This document shows, one piece after another, positions 17,886 through 26,073 of a stretch of DNA of 64,000 nucleotides; the first letter of the stretch is position 1, and the number at the start of each line of letters is the position of its first letter. The notes beneath the pieces are model-generated. The model saw only the letters and a list, made by a program, of their open reading frames with translations. It was not told the origin of the DNA and did no database searches. The translations under genes and the position numbers were made by a program. Origin of the DNA: Bog-473 sp963782415 (GTDB lineage: Bacteria; Actinomycetota; Acidimicrobiia; Acidimicrobiales; RAAP-2); contig CAWAJT010000004.1 in assembly GCA_963782415.1 (NCBI GenBank), positions 744,001 to 808,000 on the forward strand, given 5' to 3'.

Positions 17886-18938
17886 ATGAACGCTGACACC
17901 GGAGGGATGGTGCTCGTGCCGCCGGCCCGCAATTACTCGCCCTGGTACCAGTGGATGATCCGGCTCGCCGCCACGACCCATGAGGACCCGCTCCCCGAGC
18001 ACGACCTCGCAGCCGTGCCGGCATGGTTGGGGCGCCGCCGGGAGCGCCTGATCGATCTGCTCGGGTCCGAGCCGGACCTCGTCCCGCTCCGCCTCGAGAC
18101 GCTCGAGTCCGAGGCATGTGACGGCTATCGCCGCGACAAGATCGTCTACGACACCGAGGACACCATGTCGGTGCCCGCCTATCTCCTCGTGCCCGACGGC
18201 CGAGAAGGACAACCACCGGGGGCGGCGGTTCTGGCCTGCCACGGGCACGGACCGGGCAAGACGCAGGTGGTGGGAATCGACCACACCGACATGCCCAACG
18301 CCGACTACGGCCTCCAGCTCGTCCGGCGGGGCTACGTCGTGCTGGTACCGGACCTTCGGTGCTTCGGGGAGCGCCTCGACTGGAATCCCGAGGATCACTA
18401 CGCCTGCGACACCAATCTCGTCCACGCGGCAATGGCGGGGTGGAACCCGTTGGCGCAGAACATCTGGGATCTGCGGCGCTCGCTCGATGTGTTGGGGCAG
18501 CATCCATTGGTCGATCCCGCCCGGCTCGGCATGGTCGGCATCTCCTACGGTGGCACGGTCACGCTGTTCACGGCGGCTCTTGACAGCCGTGTCGCGGCAT
18601 CGGTGGTGAGCGGCTACTTCTCCTCGTGGGCTGTGAGCCACAAAATGCCGTGGAACATGTGCGGATCGCAGATCGTCTCCGGGATGCTCGGCCGGCTCGA
18701 GCACGAGGATCTCGGTGCGCTGGTGGCGCCGCGCCCGCTGCTGGTGGAGTCGGGCACCGAGGACGACCTGTTTCCGTACGCGACGGCAACCGAATCGGTG
18801 CGGCGCACACGCATGGTCTATGACCAACTGGGCGCGGGTGACCACCTGGAACACGACGTCTTCGAGGGCGGCCATCAATGGCACGGGACCCAGGCCCTGC
18901 CATTCCTCGACCGCTGGCTCGGTCACACGCCGGTCTGA
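17886..18938 (+). CDS. alpha/beta hydrolase of the dienelactone hydrolase/acetyl-xylan-esterase-like group
   Basis: A 350-residue hydrolase. It has the oxyanion stretch GAAVLACHGHGPGK, an insert rich in aromatic residues, the nucleophile elbow GMVGISYGGTVTL, the acid region PLLVESGTEDDLFPY and the histidine in VFEGGHQWHG. ATG 17886 lies six bases after ggaggggg, while ATG 17880 is directly joined to it, so 17886 is preferred. It is divergent from the TauD-like gene with about 150 bases between them. Proteins of this length and architecture act as esterases on large substrates, but no substrate can be inferred here. Confidence 0.8.
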   Translation: MNADTGGMVLVPPARNYSPWYQWMIRLAATTHEDPLPEHDLAAVPAWLGRRRERLIDLLGSEPDLVPLRLETLESEACDGYRRDKIVYDTEDTMSVPAYLLVPDGREGQPPGAAVLACHGHGPGKTQVVGIDHTDMPNADYGLQLVRRGYVVLVPDLRCFGERLDWNPEDHYACDTNLVHAAMAGWNPLAQNIWDLRRSLDVLGQHPLVDPARLGMVGISYGGTVTLFTAALDSRVAASVVSGYFSSWAVSHKMPWNMCGSQIVSGMLGRLEHEDLGALVAPRPLLVESGTEDDLFPYATATESVRRTRMVYDQLGAGDHLEHDVFEGGHQWHGTQALPFLDRWLGHTPV

Positions 18939-19006
18939 GCAAGAAGCCGTCCGTCCGTCGAACGATTCACGGGGACTGGTCGAGGATCGATTCTGACCGA
19001 TCCGAC

Positions 19007-19147
19007 CTATTGCTCGAGGTTCACGACTTCCATGATGTCTTGTGACGAAGGGACGATTTCAACTTCTTGAAGAACGGACGTCAGGAGTTTGCCGAAGGCC
19101 TCGTCACCCTCCAGGAAATCCGTGACGCGCGGTGCGGGCTCCCAACG
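19007..19147 (-). other. coding-like in-frame continuation after the stop of the VC0807-type gene
   Basis: Beyond the TGA at 19148-19150 the same frame stays open for 46 codons and ends at TAG 19007-19009. It reads RWEPAPRVTDFLEGDEAFGK, then LLTSVLQEVEIVPSSQDIME and VVNLEQ, with codon choice like the surrounding genes. There is no start codon at its beginning. It may be a C-terminal extension cut off by a nonsense change, or a chance open stretch. Confidence 0.3.
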
Positions 19148-19852
19148 TCAGGGTTCCGGTTCGAAGCGAGGAGTCCGGTGGCTCGCCCACTCGACGGTGA
19201 TGCCGTCACGACGCATCATCGCCATGAACCCGGAAACTGAGATGAAGATGGCAATTGCCGTGAGCCCATAGGTGACGACCGAGCGTTCAAGGACGAACGA
19301 ACGCAGTGAAGAGGACACGAGCAACCAGAAGACGAGCCCCGCGTTCAGCATTAGGACCGATGCCCAGAGGACGGAAATCCGGATGAAGAATTGACGAACC
19401 AGGGGACGCTTCATGATGGCGGGGTCCATCGGGCAGAAGTCGTGGGCGAAGCGTTGCGTGAACGGCCGGCCGACCACGGCGGATATCAACAGGGCCACAG
19501 AAATTGCAACGGTGCCTGCCGTTGGCTGCGCGAAGTAGAGGAATGCGCTGCCGGTGACGAAGGCAACGACCGTCCTCAAAGTGAGGAGGATCGTTCCGAA
19601 CAACAACAACATCGAGACCCGTTCCCGCTTGAGCAGTCGGCGACCCAGCGCAACATAGGACCAGGCGAGCGCCGCAATAAGCGCTCCTCGAAAGTCGGTC
19701 AACACCAACAGCAGATAGAACACGATCAGCGGGCCCACGACTCCTTCGAGCACCACGGGAAGTGCGTGGCGCAGAGCCTTACCAGGCGGAGGCAACAGAA
19801 CCAGTGATCCTTCTATCCCGTCGCTGCTCGATGTCGGATGCAGCCGAAGCAT
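19148..19852 (-). CDS. VC0807-family-like integral membrane protein
   Basis: About 234 residues with five to six hydrophobic helices: LPVVLEGVVGPLIVFYLLLV, an adjacent ALIAALAWSYVALGRRLL, MLLLFGTILLTLRTVVAFV, GTVAISVALLISAVVGRPF and VLMLNAGLVFWLLVSSSL. The sequence RPFTQRFAHDFCPMDPAI after the fourth helix is the most distinctive loop and resembles the VC0807 group of uncharacterised membrane proteins. I place the start at ATG 19852; the open frame runs on to 19984 but adds low-complexity sequence. The stop at 19148 is followed by an in-frame coding-like extension. The function is unknown. Confidence 0.65.
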   Translation of the reverse strand: MLRLHPTSSSDGIEGSLVLLPPPGKALRHALPVVLEGVVGPLIVFYLLLVLTDFRGALIAALAWSYVALGRRLLKRERVSMLLLFGTILLTLRTVVAFVTGSAFLYFAQPTAGTVAISVALLISAVVGRPFTQRFAHDFCPMDPAIMKRPLVRQFFIRISVLWASVLMLNAGLVFWLLVSSSLRSFVLERSVVTYGLTAIAIFISVSGFMAMMRRDGITVEWASHRTPRFEPEP

Positions 19853-19983
19853 GTGCCACGGCTCGACGGTCCCGCCGGTGGATCTGGTTGCCACAGTGCT
19901 GCCGCTCTTGCCACCGTAAGCGGCGGCGCTTTCACCCGAATTGAGGTACACGAATGGTACACCGGCCCGAGGAACCGATTTCA

Positions 19984-20370
19984 TCAGCCCCTACCTCTTC
20001 TCGGCGGTTGACCTTCGAGTGTGGCGCCTCCCGCATTTCCGGCCGACCGCGCCCCCTCGACGCTGGCATCGCTCTCATCACTCTCCCCATGGTGCTCTCG
20101 TGCCACGGCGGCGTGCCGGAGGACTTCGTCCAAGGAAGTCCGTGGCTCGGGCTCGGATGGCTCGGCCGGCCCGGCTGCGTCTTCGTCGTCCCGGTCGCTC
20201 TGCTCGGCTGCGCCGTATGCAGAAGCAGATGCAGAAGCAGATGCAGAAGCAGATGAGTGTGCGGTGCCGGCTGTCTCGTCCTCGGCCGCGTCCCCTCCGG
20301 GCTCAGGGCGGCGGATGGGATGGAGCCAGCTCTGTTGCCGGATACCGCTGCGCCTCCGCCCGTCGGCCAC
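19984..20370 (-). CDS. possible low-complexity acidic protein with a Ser-Ala repeat
   Basis: A weakly supported open frame of 128 codons from GTG 20370, directly downstream of the LCP-type gene. The middle encodes alternating Ser-Ala from a 12-bp DNA repeat, followed by acidic AEQSDRDDEDAAGPAEPSEP and a possible helix TSLDEVLRHAAVAREHHG. Codon usage is compatible with coding, but there is no domain, signal peptide or clear ribosome site. The stretch 19853-20419 otherwise shows no gene on either strand; it may simply be non-coding. Confidence 0.3.
   Translation of the reverse strand: MADGRRRSGIRQQSWLHPIRRPEPGGDAAEDETAGTAHSSASASASASASAYGAAEQSDRDDEDAAGPAEPSEPEPRTSLDEVLRHAAVAREHHGESDESDASVEGARSAGNAGGATLEGQPPRRGRG
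20217..20252 (+). repeat. 12-bp tandem repeat, three copies
   Basis: The unit atgcagaagcag is repeated three times without mismatch and is followed by a partial atg. Read on the minus strand it would encode a run of Ser-Ala dipeptides. Confidence 0.95.
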
Positions 20371-20419
20371 TAGCCGATCGCCACCCCGGACCCCATCAGC
20401 CGGACCCGATCCCCGACCA

Positions 20420-21178
20420 CTACAGGAACGCTCGCAGGACGTTGGCGAACGCAGCGGCGACCACGACGGTGCCGTCCACATCCTTGCTCACCGGCACGTG
20501 GACCGGATGCGCCGCGGGCACGTTCATGAGGGAGAGGACGGCCGAGACCGGCGTTCCCGGACCGAGGTAGATGTGCGAGGCCACCTGGTCGAGCAGCGAG
20601 CTCATGCCGGTCGGATTCGAGATCATGGAGCTCACCGACAGCTTTCCCGTCGCCAACTGGCCGAGGTCCGAGTGCGCATTCACCGCGTGGAGGTCGACGC
20701 CCACGTAGTGCGCCACGGGAATGCCGAGACGGCCGAGCCCGGCGATGATGGACGACGGCGAGTGCAGGCTCATGGACGCCAAGGGGACGGTTCCACCCGT
20801 TGCCAGCGGCAGGCCGAGCACCTTGGGGATCTGCAAGACGTTGGTGTGGCCGCCGACGTTGTGGAACACGAAGACCTGTTCGCTGTGGTCGGGGCCCGTC
20901 ACGATCGCCAGCAGATCGTTCCTTCCCTTCGTCATCAGCGATGCCGGGATGACCACGCGGTGAACGGCGTGGTCGATGCGGTAGAGATTGAAGCCGATCC
21001 ACCCTCCGACAACGAGGATGAAGGCGACGAGTGCGGATCCGGCTGCGAGGAGGACCCGCTTGAGCTTCCGGTGCGGCGTGGGGCGCGACGCGGGCCTCGG
21101 GGCCACGAGGCCCAGACCCCCCTGAGGCAATCGCCGTCGTCGCCAGCCCCCTTCGCGCGCCCGCGGACCCCGCCCCAC
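20420..21178 (-). CDS. LytR-CpsA-Psr-like membrane-anchored extracellular protein
   Basis: From GTG 21178 (gggag eight bases upstream) the product has 252 residues: an arginine-rich cytoplasmic start, one helix VLLAAGSALVAFILVVGGWI, and an extracellular domain. That domain resembles a shortened LCP domain: NDLLAIVTGPDHSEQVFVFH, LQIPKVLGLPLATGG, LGIPVAHYVGVDLHAVNA and GLG. The canonical LCP arginines (R-x-D-T after the first strand and R-x-R) are not evident, so pyrophosphate-lipid phosphotransferase activity is doubtful. It may be a degenerate or non-catalytic member involved in cell-wall polymer attachment. Longer upstream open frame to 21448 has no domain content. Confidence 0.55.
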   Translation of the reverse strand: MGRGPRAREGGWRRRRLPQGGLGLVAPRPASRPTPHRKLKRVLLAAGSALVAFILVVGGWIGFNLYRIDHAVHRVVIPASLMTKGRNDLLAIVTGPDHSEQVFVFHNVGGHTNVLQIPKVLGLPLATGGTVPLASMSLHSPSSIIAGLGRLGIPVAHYVGVDLHAVNAHSDLGQLATGKLSVSSMISNPTGMSSLLDQVASHIYLGPGTPVSAVLSLMNVPAAHPVHVPVSKDVDGTVVVAAAFANVLRAFL

Positions 21179-21315
21179 ACTCTTGCTCCCCGGCGCGAAA
21201 GCTACGAAGTCGCCATTGCCGCCCCGTTGCCCGACGGGTTCGATGTGGTTGCTTTCGATTCGGTGTCGCCGTGTCGCGGCGTCGTGCGGCCGACGGCGGG
21301 CAGGTGCCCGCTGTC

Positions 21316-21618
21316 GTGGGAGTAGAACGTGTCCGCCCGGCCGAACCCGGCGCCGGTCCGGCGCCGCACCGTCTGAGCTGGACCCATGACGACTTCGAGG
21401 AGCGCTACGGGGACCAGGATCCTTCCATGGTCTCGGCCCCATTGGCACATGCCGCGATCCGACTGGCGGACGCCTTCGACGGTGTGACCGCTGAGCAGTG
21501 GCTCCGCACGGGGCGGCGCAGCGACGGCGCCCGCCTCGACATTGTGGGCTTCAGCCGCTACCCGCTCCACGACCCGGTAAATCACCTCTTCGACGTCACC
21601 GGGCGTCAGGTGTCCTGA
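21316..21618 (+). pseudogene. C-terminal fragment of a DinB-like protein
   Basis: About 80 codons resemble the last half of DinB-superfamily proteins of actinobacteria: LSWTHDDFEERYGDQDP, then LADAFDGVTAEQWLRTGRRS and RYPLHDPVNHLFDV, the usual H-D-x-x-H-H-L-x-D-V end. The N-terminal half, with the first metal-binding histidine helix, is missing; upstream bases in all three frames show nothing like it and instead lie between this fragment and the divergent LCP-like gene. GTG 21316 or 21304 could start translation, but a functional four-helix bundle is not possible with this length. It is best called a truncated remnant. Confidence 0.5.
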
Positions 21619-21636
21619 GGACCGCGGCGGGAGGTC

Positions 21637-22419
21637 TCAGTCGGGGAGCAGCCGCGCCGAGTCGGGCTCGAGGTAGATGGTGGCGTGGCCGATCGTCCGC
21701 AGCGCCGAGGCGGGGCATGTGGGGGCGATCGGTCCTGTCAGCGCGGCCGCCACCGGCTCTGCCTTCCGCGCTTCGGGGACGACGGCCAGGACGCGCCCGG
21801 CCCGCAGCAGCGCCGGGATGGTGACGGTAATGGCAGACGCAGGCACCTCGTCCAATGTCCCGAAGTGTCCCTCGTTGACCTGCTGCAGGCGACAGGCCCT
21901 CTCGAGTTCGACCACCTTGACATCGCAGGGGTCGGCGAAATCGGCTACCGGCGGATCGTTGAAGGCCAGGTGCCCGTTTTCGCCGATCCCGAGGCAGCAC
22001 ACGTCGAGCGGGTGCTGGAGCAGGAGCTCGGTGTAACGCCTGCTCGCTTCCTCGGCGTCACCGAGACCGTCGACGTAGTAGGCCGCCTTCGGGCGGGCCG
22101 GATCCACAATGCGTTCACGAATCCAGCGCTGGAAACCGGCCGGGTGGTCCGGCCCCACGCCGACGTACTCGTCCATGTGGAAGACGACGGTGTCGGCCCA
22201 CGGCACACCGTCGGTCTCGTGCACCAGGGTCTCGACGAAAGCCAGCTGGGAGTTGCCGGTGGCGAACATGGCGTGCGCCGTACCTCGTGCCTGCACCGCC
22301 GCCCGCAGGACCGAAGCCGCCTCGTCTGCCGCGGCGCGAGCCAGGGCGGCGACATCGGTGAGAACCCGCACGCTGGCGCCGTCAATGTTCCTGGTCCCGG
22401 TCCGCACTTCCTTCAGCAT
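21637..22419 (-). CDS. nagB: glucosamine-6-phosphate deaminase
   Basis: 260 residues, matching NagB length. The enzyme isomerises and deaminates glucosamine 6-phosphate to fructose 6-phosphate and ammonia. Visible motifs are the phosphate loop MFATGNSQLAFVETL, VVFHMDEYVGVGPDHPAGF with the general base aspartate D83, and CLGIGENGHLAFNDP with the ring-opening histidine H150 and its glutamate E147. The C-terminal part ALTGPIAPTCPASALRTIGH fits the lid region of the family; the 6-phosphogluconolactonase alternative is unlikely given these motifs. No nagA or PTS gene is beside it, so it may stand alone. It is divergent from the PLP enzyme at 22449. Confidence 0.9.
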   Translation of the reverse strand: MLKEVRTGTRNIDGASVRVLTDVAALARAAADEAASVLRAAVQARGTAHAMFATGNSQLAFVETLVHETDGVPWADTVVFHMDEYVGVGPDHPAGFQRWIRERIVDPARPKAAYYVDGLGDAEEASRRYTELLLQHPLDVCCLGIGENGHLAFNDPPVADFADPCDVKVVELERACRLQQVNEGHFGTLDEVPASAITVTIPALLRAGRVLAVVPEARKAEPVAAALTGPIAPTCPASALRTIGHATIYLEPDSARLLPD

Positions 22420-22448
22420 GCCAGGCGCGCCTCGGCCAGACTGGACCC

Positions 22449-23408
22449 GTGCGCGAGGTGGAGCTGCCCGGACCCGGGCACCGGCAGGCGGCGTGGAAGG
22501 TCGTACGCCGCTTTCTCTGTGTGACGCCCGTCGTCGGTGTGCCCCAACTCGGGCCCTCCGTCTCGGCCAAGGTGGAGACCCTCCAGCCGACCGGCTCGTT
22601 CAAAGTGCGGGGTGGCCTCGCCGCCGTGTCGGCCACGCTCGACCAGGACCCCGGCCGCACCGTCGTGGCGTCGTCGGCCGGCAACCACGGCCTCGGTCTG
22701 GCCTTCGCCGCCTCCAAGCTCGGGGCGACCGTCACGGTCGTCGTCCCCACGGGCGCCTCGGCGGCCAAGGTCTCCGCGCTCCAGCAGTTCGACGTGCGCC
22801 TCGTGCTGCACGGCGAGGGGTATCGCGAGGCGGAGACGCACGCTCTCGAGCTGGCCGACAGCGAGGGGGGTCGCTACGTGTCGCCCTACAACGACCCCGA
22901 TGTCATCGCGGGTCAGGCCACGCTTGCCCGTGAGCTGGTCGAACAGGTGCCCGACCTCGGCACCGTGGTCGTGCCGTGTGGTGGTGGCGGACTGTTGGCC
23001 GGCGTCATCCTCGGTCTCGAGGGAACCGACGTGCGGGTCATCGGGGTCGAGTCCGAGGCGTCGCCTTCCATGAGCACTGCCCTGGCGGCCGGGTCGATCG
23101 TGCCGATTGAGGTCGAACCCACGGTGGCCGACGGGCTGGCCGGCAACCTCGAGCCCGGCGCGGTGACGGTCGGTGTCGCGCTGTCCCACGGCGTCGGCGT
23201 GCTCACCGTGAGCGAGGCCGACATCCGTTCCGCCATGGCGTACTCGGCTTCCAAGATGGGTCTCGTGCTCGAAGGCGCCGGCGCCGTCGGCGTCGCTGCC
23301 ATTCGTGCCGGTCTTGTGCCGTCCGGTGGGAAGGGGAGGCAGACGGTCGTGTTGTTGACCGGTCGCAACGTGGCGCCCAAGCTGCTGTCCGAGGTGCTTC
23401 ATCCCTGA
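22449..23408 (+). CDS. threonine/serine dehydratase-like PLP enzyme (fold type II)
   Basis: 319 residues, the size of the single-domain catabolic threonine dehydratases and serine racemases without an ACT domain. The PLP-binding lysine is K52 in LQPTGSFKVRGG, the substrate loop is ASSAGNHGLGLAFAA, and the phosphate-binding glycine loop is VVPCGGGGLLAG. The end VLEGAGAVGVAAI and VVLLTGRNV is also family-typical. It would convert threonine or serine to the 2-oxoacid and ammonia. The start is GTG 22449; its stop is followed at once by coding sequence for the alpha/beta hydrolase. Confidence 0.88.
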   Translation: MREVELPGPGHRQAAWKVVRRFLCVTPVVGVPQLGPSVSAKVETLQPTGSFKVRGGLAAVSATLDQDPGRTVVASSAGNHGLGLAFAASKLGATVTVVVPTGASAAKVSALQQFDVRLVLHGEGYREAETHALELADSEGGRYVSPYNDPDVIAGQATLARELVEQVPDLGTVVVPCGGGGLLAGVILGLEGTDVRVIGVESEASPSMSTALAAGSIVPIEVEPTVADGLAGNLEPGAVTVGVALSHGVGVLTVSEADIRSAMAYSASKMGLVLEGAGAVGVAAIRAGLVPSGGKGRQTVVLLTGRNVAPKLLSEVLHP

Positions 23409-23442
23409 CGTCAGCGCCAATGGCGCCAGGCTCAACTACGAG

Positions 23443-24219
23443 ATGACGGGCGACGGCGAGCCCCTGCTCCTCATCGCCGGATGTGGCCAGCCCGCCGCCG
23501 CCTGGCACCTCTCGCTGGTGCCTGCTCTCGTTGACGCGGGCTACCGCGTCGTCACGTTCGACAACCGCGGGGTGGTACCGTCGTCATCGCCGCCTGCTCC
23601 CTACAGCGTGGATGAGATGGCCGCCGACACGGTCGCCTTGCTCGACCATCTCGGCTGGGACCAACCCGTGCGCGTCGCCGGCCACTCCATGGGCGGGTGG
23701 ATCGCCGAGACGCTGGTGCTCGACCAGCCGGCGCGGGTACGGTCCGCCGCCCTCATCGGCAGCGCCAACGCGCCGACCGCCTGGGAGATCGCCATCACGA
23801 CCGTGGAGCGCGACCTCGCCCGCCTCGACTACGATCTCCCCCCTCTCTTCTACGCCACCGAGACCTTGCGGTACCTCCCGATCGCCGACATCCAGGACAA
23901 CGAGGTTGTCAGCAGCTGGCTGTCGATGGTGGGCGACCTCCCGGTGTGGCCCAATCCGGGGCGACTCGGCCAGTATGAGGCGGCGCTCGCCTGGTCGACC
24001 GACCCGGCGCGCACGACCCGGTGGCCCGACGTACGGGTGCCGTGCCTCGTGCTCGCCTTCGAGCACGACGTCGATTCGCCGCCGCGCTATGCCCGCCTGG
24101 CCGCCGAGGCCATCCCCGGCTGCGTCTACCGCGAGATCGCCGGCTCGGGCCACATCGGCATCCTCACCCACGCCGAAGAGGTGGCGGCGAACTTGATCGA
24201 GTTCTTCGCCCAGCACTGA
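23443..24219 (+). CDS. alpha/beta-fold hydrolase
   Basis: 258 residues from ATG 23443. It has the oxyanion region LLLIAGCGQPAAAW, VVTFDNRGVVPSS, the nucleophile serine in VAGHSMGGWIAETL, the acid in VLAFEHDVDSP and the catalytic histidine in IAGSGHIGIL. The frame upstream of the ATG is still family-like for a dozen codons (DVSANGARLNYE, the usual first strand) but contains no ordinary start between it and the preceding gene's stop, so the true start may be non-canonical or the annotated region slightly damaged. It probably shares a transcript with the dehydratase. The substrate is unknown. Confidence 0.82.
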   Translation: MTGDGEPLLLIAGCGQPAAAWHLSLVPALVDAGYRVVTFDNRGVVPSSSPPAPYSVDEMAADTVALLDHLGWDQPVRVAGHSMGGWIAETLVLDQPARVRSAALIGSANAPTAWEIAITTVERDLARLDYDLPPLFYATETLRYLPIADIQDNEVVSSWLSMVGDLPVWPNPGRLGQYEAALAWSTDPARTTRWPDVRVPCLVLAFEHDVDSPPRYARLAAEAIPGCVYREIAGSGHIGILTHAEEVAANLIEFFAQH

Positions 24220-24239
24220 GCGCCGCCTATGGCGCGCCG

Positions 24240-25883
24240 TCAGTGCCCGAAGCTGAGGTACTGGTGCACGGCGCCGACGCAGGCCGAGCCCTCGCCCACC
24301 GCGCCCGCCACCCGCTTGGTCGAGCCGGAGCGCACGTCGCCCACGGCGAAGAGGCCGGGATGGCTCGTCTCGAACGGCAGGGGGAGGCGGTTCTGCGCAA
24401 CCCAGCGCTCGTCGAGGTCCTCGTCGCTCAGGGCCCGGTCGGTGAGGACGAAGCCGCGGCTGTCGAGCGCGGCGCAGCCCGAGATCCAATCCGAGGAAGG
24501 GTCGGCTCCGATGAAGGAGAAGAGCCCGGTGCAGGGAACCTCGGTCGTCCCGGCCGCGTCCGTGATCTCGACCGAGTGCAGGTTCTGCTCGCCGACCAGT
24601 CCGGTGATCTGCGCCTCCGTCCGCACGCTGATGCGGGGGTGCCGGTCGATGCGGTCGGTGAGGTAACGCGACATGCTCTTCTCGAGATCGGCGGCACGGA
24701 TGACGATCGTCACCGCGGAGCACGTGTCGGACAGGAACATCGCCGCCTGCCCGGCCGAGTTCCCGCCGCCGACGACGATCACCGGCTCCGCGTCGCACTG
24801 GCGACGCTCCATTTCCGTGGCGGCGTAGTACACGCTGGTGCCCTCGAACTCGTCGAGCCGGTCGACGGGCAGTCGCCGGTAACGCGCCCCGCTGGCGACG
24901 ATGACGGCCCGGGCGGCCAACTCCGTACCGTCCGAGAGCCCGAGGATCAGGTGACCCGCCTCTTCCCTGAGCGATGTTGCCTCACACGGCGCGGTGAGAG
25001 AGGCGCCGAACTTCTCAGCCTGAATCATGGCCCGCCTCGTCAGGTCGCCCCCCGAAATCCCGGTGGGGAAACCGAGGTAGTTCTCGATCCGCGAGCTTGC
25101 GCCTGCCTGGCCGCCGACGGCGAACTTCTCGAGGCCGAGCGTGCACAGCCCTTCGGAGGCGCCGTAGACCGCCGCGGCGAGACCGGCAGGCCCGCTTCCC
25201 ACGACGACCAGGTCGAAGCAGCGATCAGGCAGGTTCTGCATGGTGAGGCCCAGGTACTCGGCCAGGGAGCCGGGGGTAGGTCGCCGCAGGACCTCTCCCG
25301 AGGTGATGACGACGGGCAGTTCGCCGGGGTCGATGCCGAATTGCTCCAGGAGTGTCGCCACGGCGGGATCGCGGTCGGGGTCGAGCCACTCGTAGGGGAT
25401 GCCGCAGCGAGCCACGAACTCCCGCAGCCGCCGGCAATCTGGGCAGAACCGGGATCCGATGATCCGGGTCGAGGCCGACGCGCCGCTCAGGAGGACCGCC
25501 CGCCGGGCCATGAGCGCGACCAGGATGGTGTCACCGAGCCCGGGGGCGGTGGCGATGAGCCGTCGCAGCGCATCTCGTGGCACCACGATCACCTCGCCGG
25601 GGGCGACGGCGCGGGCGGCTACGAAGACGCGCATGCCGGTGAGCAGGTTGAGCTCCCCGATGAACTTGCCCGGCCCGTGCTCAGCCACGATCTGCTCTTC
25701 GGTTCCGTTGTGGCTGACGATCTCGATCGCACCAGACACGACGACATTGAAGTCGTACGTCACGTCACCCTCGCGGAACAGATAGTCACCGGCCGCGACC
25801 GTCCGTCGCGTGCCCAACTCGTCCAGGACGGCCATTTCGGCGTCGGTCAGCGTCGGAAATGCGGTGTCGAAGTCATCGGCCAT
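24240..25883 (-). CDS. cyclic-nucleotide-binding / glutaredoxin-like / thioredoxin-reductase-like flavoprotein
   Basis: 547 residues in three domains. Residues 1-125 form a cNMP-binding-type barrel (AAGDYLFREGDVTYDFNVVV, IGELNLLTGMRVFVAARAV). Residues 138-215 are glutaredoxin-like with a CPDC dithiol (IIGSRFCPDCRRLREFV) and the cis-proline segment ELPVVITS. From 222 onward it is a two-dinucleotide-domain flavoprotein: LVVVGSGPAGLAAAVYG, IVVGGGNSAGQAAMFLS and FAVGDVRSGSTKRVAGAVGEG. The CxxC of true thioredoxin reductases is absent; its place reads SVYYAATEMERRQC. The glutaredoxin-like CPDC may substitute as the dithiol, with ligand binding as control, but that is inference. Related fusions exist in other actinobacteria. 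Confidence 0.85.
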   Translation of the reverse strand: MADDFDTAFPTLTDAEMAVLDELGTRRTVAAGDYLFREGDVTYDFNVVVSGAIEIVSHNGTEEQIVAEHGPGKFIGELNLLTGMRVFVAARAVAPGEVIVVPRDALRRLIATAPGLGDTILVALMARRAVLLSGASASTRIIGSRFCPDCRRLREFVARCGIPYEWLDPDRDPAVATLLEQFGIDPGELPVVITSGEVLRRPTPGSLAEYLGLTMQNLPDRCFDLVVVGSGPAGLAAAVYGASEGLCTLGLEKFAVGGQAGASSRIENYLGFPTGISGGDLTRRAMIQAEKFGASLTAPCEATSLREEAGHLILGLSDGTELAARAVIVASGARYRRLPVDRLDEFEGTSVYYAATEMERRQCDAEPVIVVGGGNSAGQAAMFLSDTCSAVTIVIRAADLEKSMSRYLTDRIDRHPRISVRTEAQITGLVGEQNLHSVEITDAAGTTEVPCTGLFSFIGADPSSDWISGCAALDSRGFVLTDRALSDEDLDERWVAQNRLPLPFETSHPGLFAVGDVRSGSTKRVAGAVGEGSACVGAVHQYLSFGH

Positions 25884-25935
25884 CGTGCGGTCTCCTCGGA
25901 AGCGGGCCGTCGGGACGTCTCGTCAAGAGCGAGTG

Positions 25936-26073
25936 CTAGTCGGGGTCAGGTCGGGGTCCCGACCAGTCAGAGTGGGGGTCTGAGGCGGGGAACGACTCTT
26001 CCTCCTGCTCGTCGAGGTAGTCGTCAGGGTCTGTCCCCACGTCGTCTGACTCGTCCTGTGGTCTCGCGCTCAC
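25936..26073 (-). CDS. 45-residue acidic protein with an ESFPASDP motif
   Basis: Too short for usual gene finding. From GTG 26073 to TAG 25936 it encodes a strongly acidic peptide: MSARPQDESDDVGTDPDDYL, then DEQEEESFPASDPHSDWSGP and a short proline tail. The E-S-F-P-A-S-D-P block followed by W-(S/T)-G is, from memory, a recurring signature of tiny conserved bacterial proteins of unknown role. A gagggagaggg lies about ten bases before the GTG. It ends 52 bases before the start of the flavoprotein and may lead its transcript. The function is unknown. Confidence 0.6.
   Translation of the reverse strand: MSARPQDESDDVGTDPDDYLDEQEEESFPASDPHSDWSGPRPDPD

Noticed and set aside
17823..18926. 367-codon minus-strand frame opposite the hydrolase
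   Set aside because: The plus-strand hydrolase has full catalytic motifs; the antisense frame has none.
20217..20252. CRISPR-like or origin iterons
   Set aside because: Contiguous 12-bp microsatellite with no spacers and no replication gene nearby.
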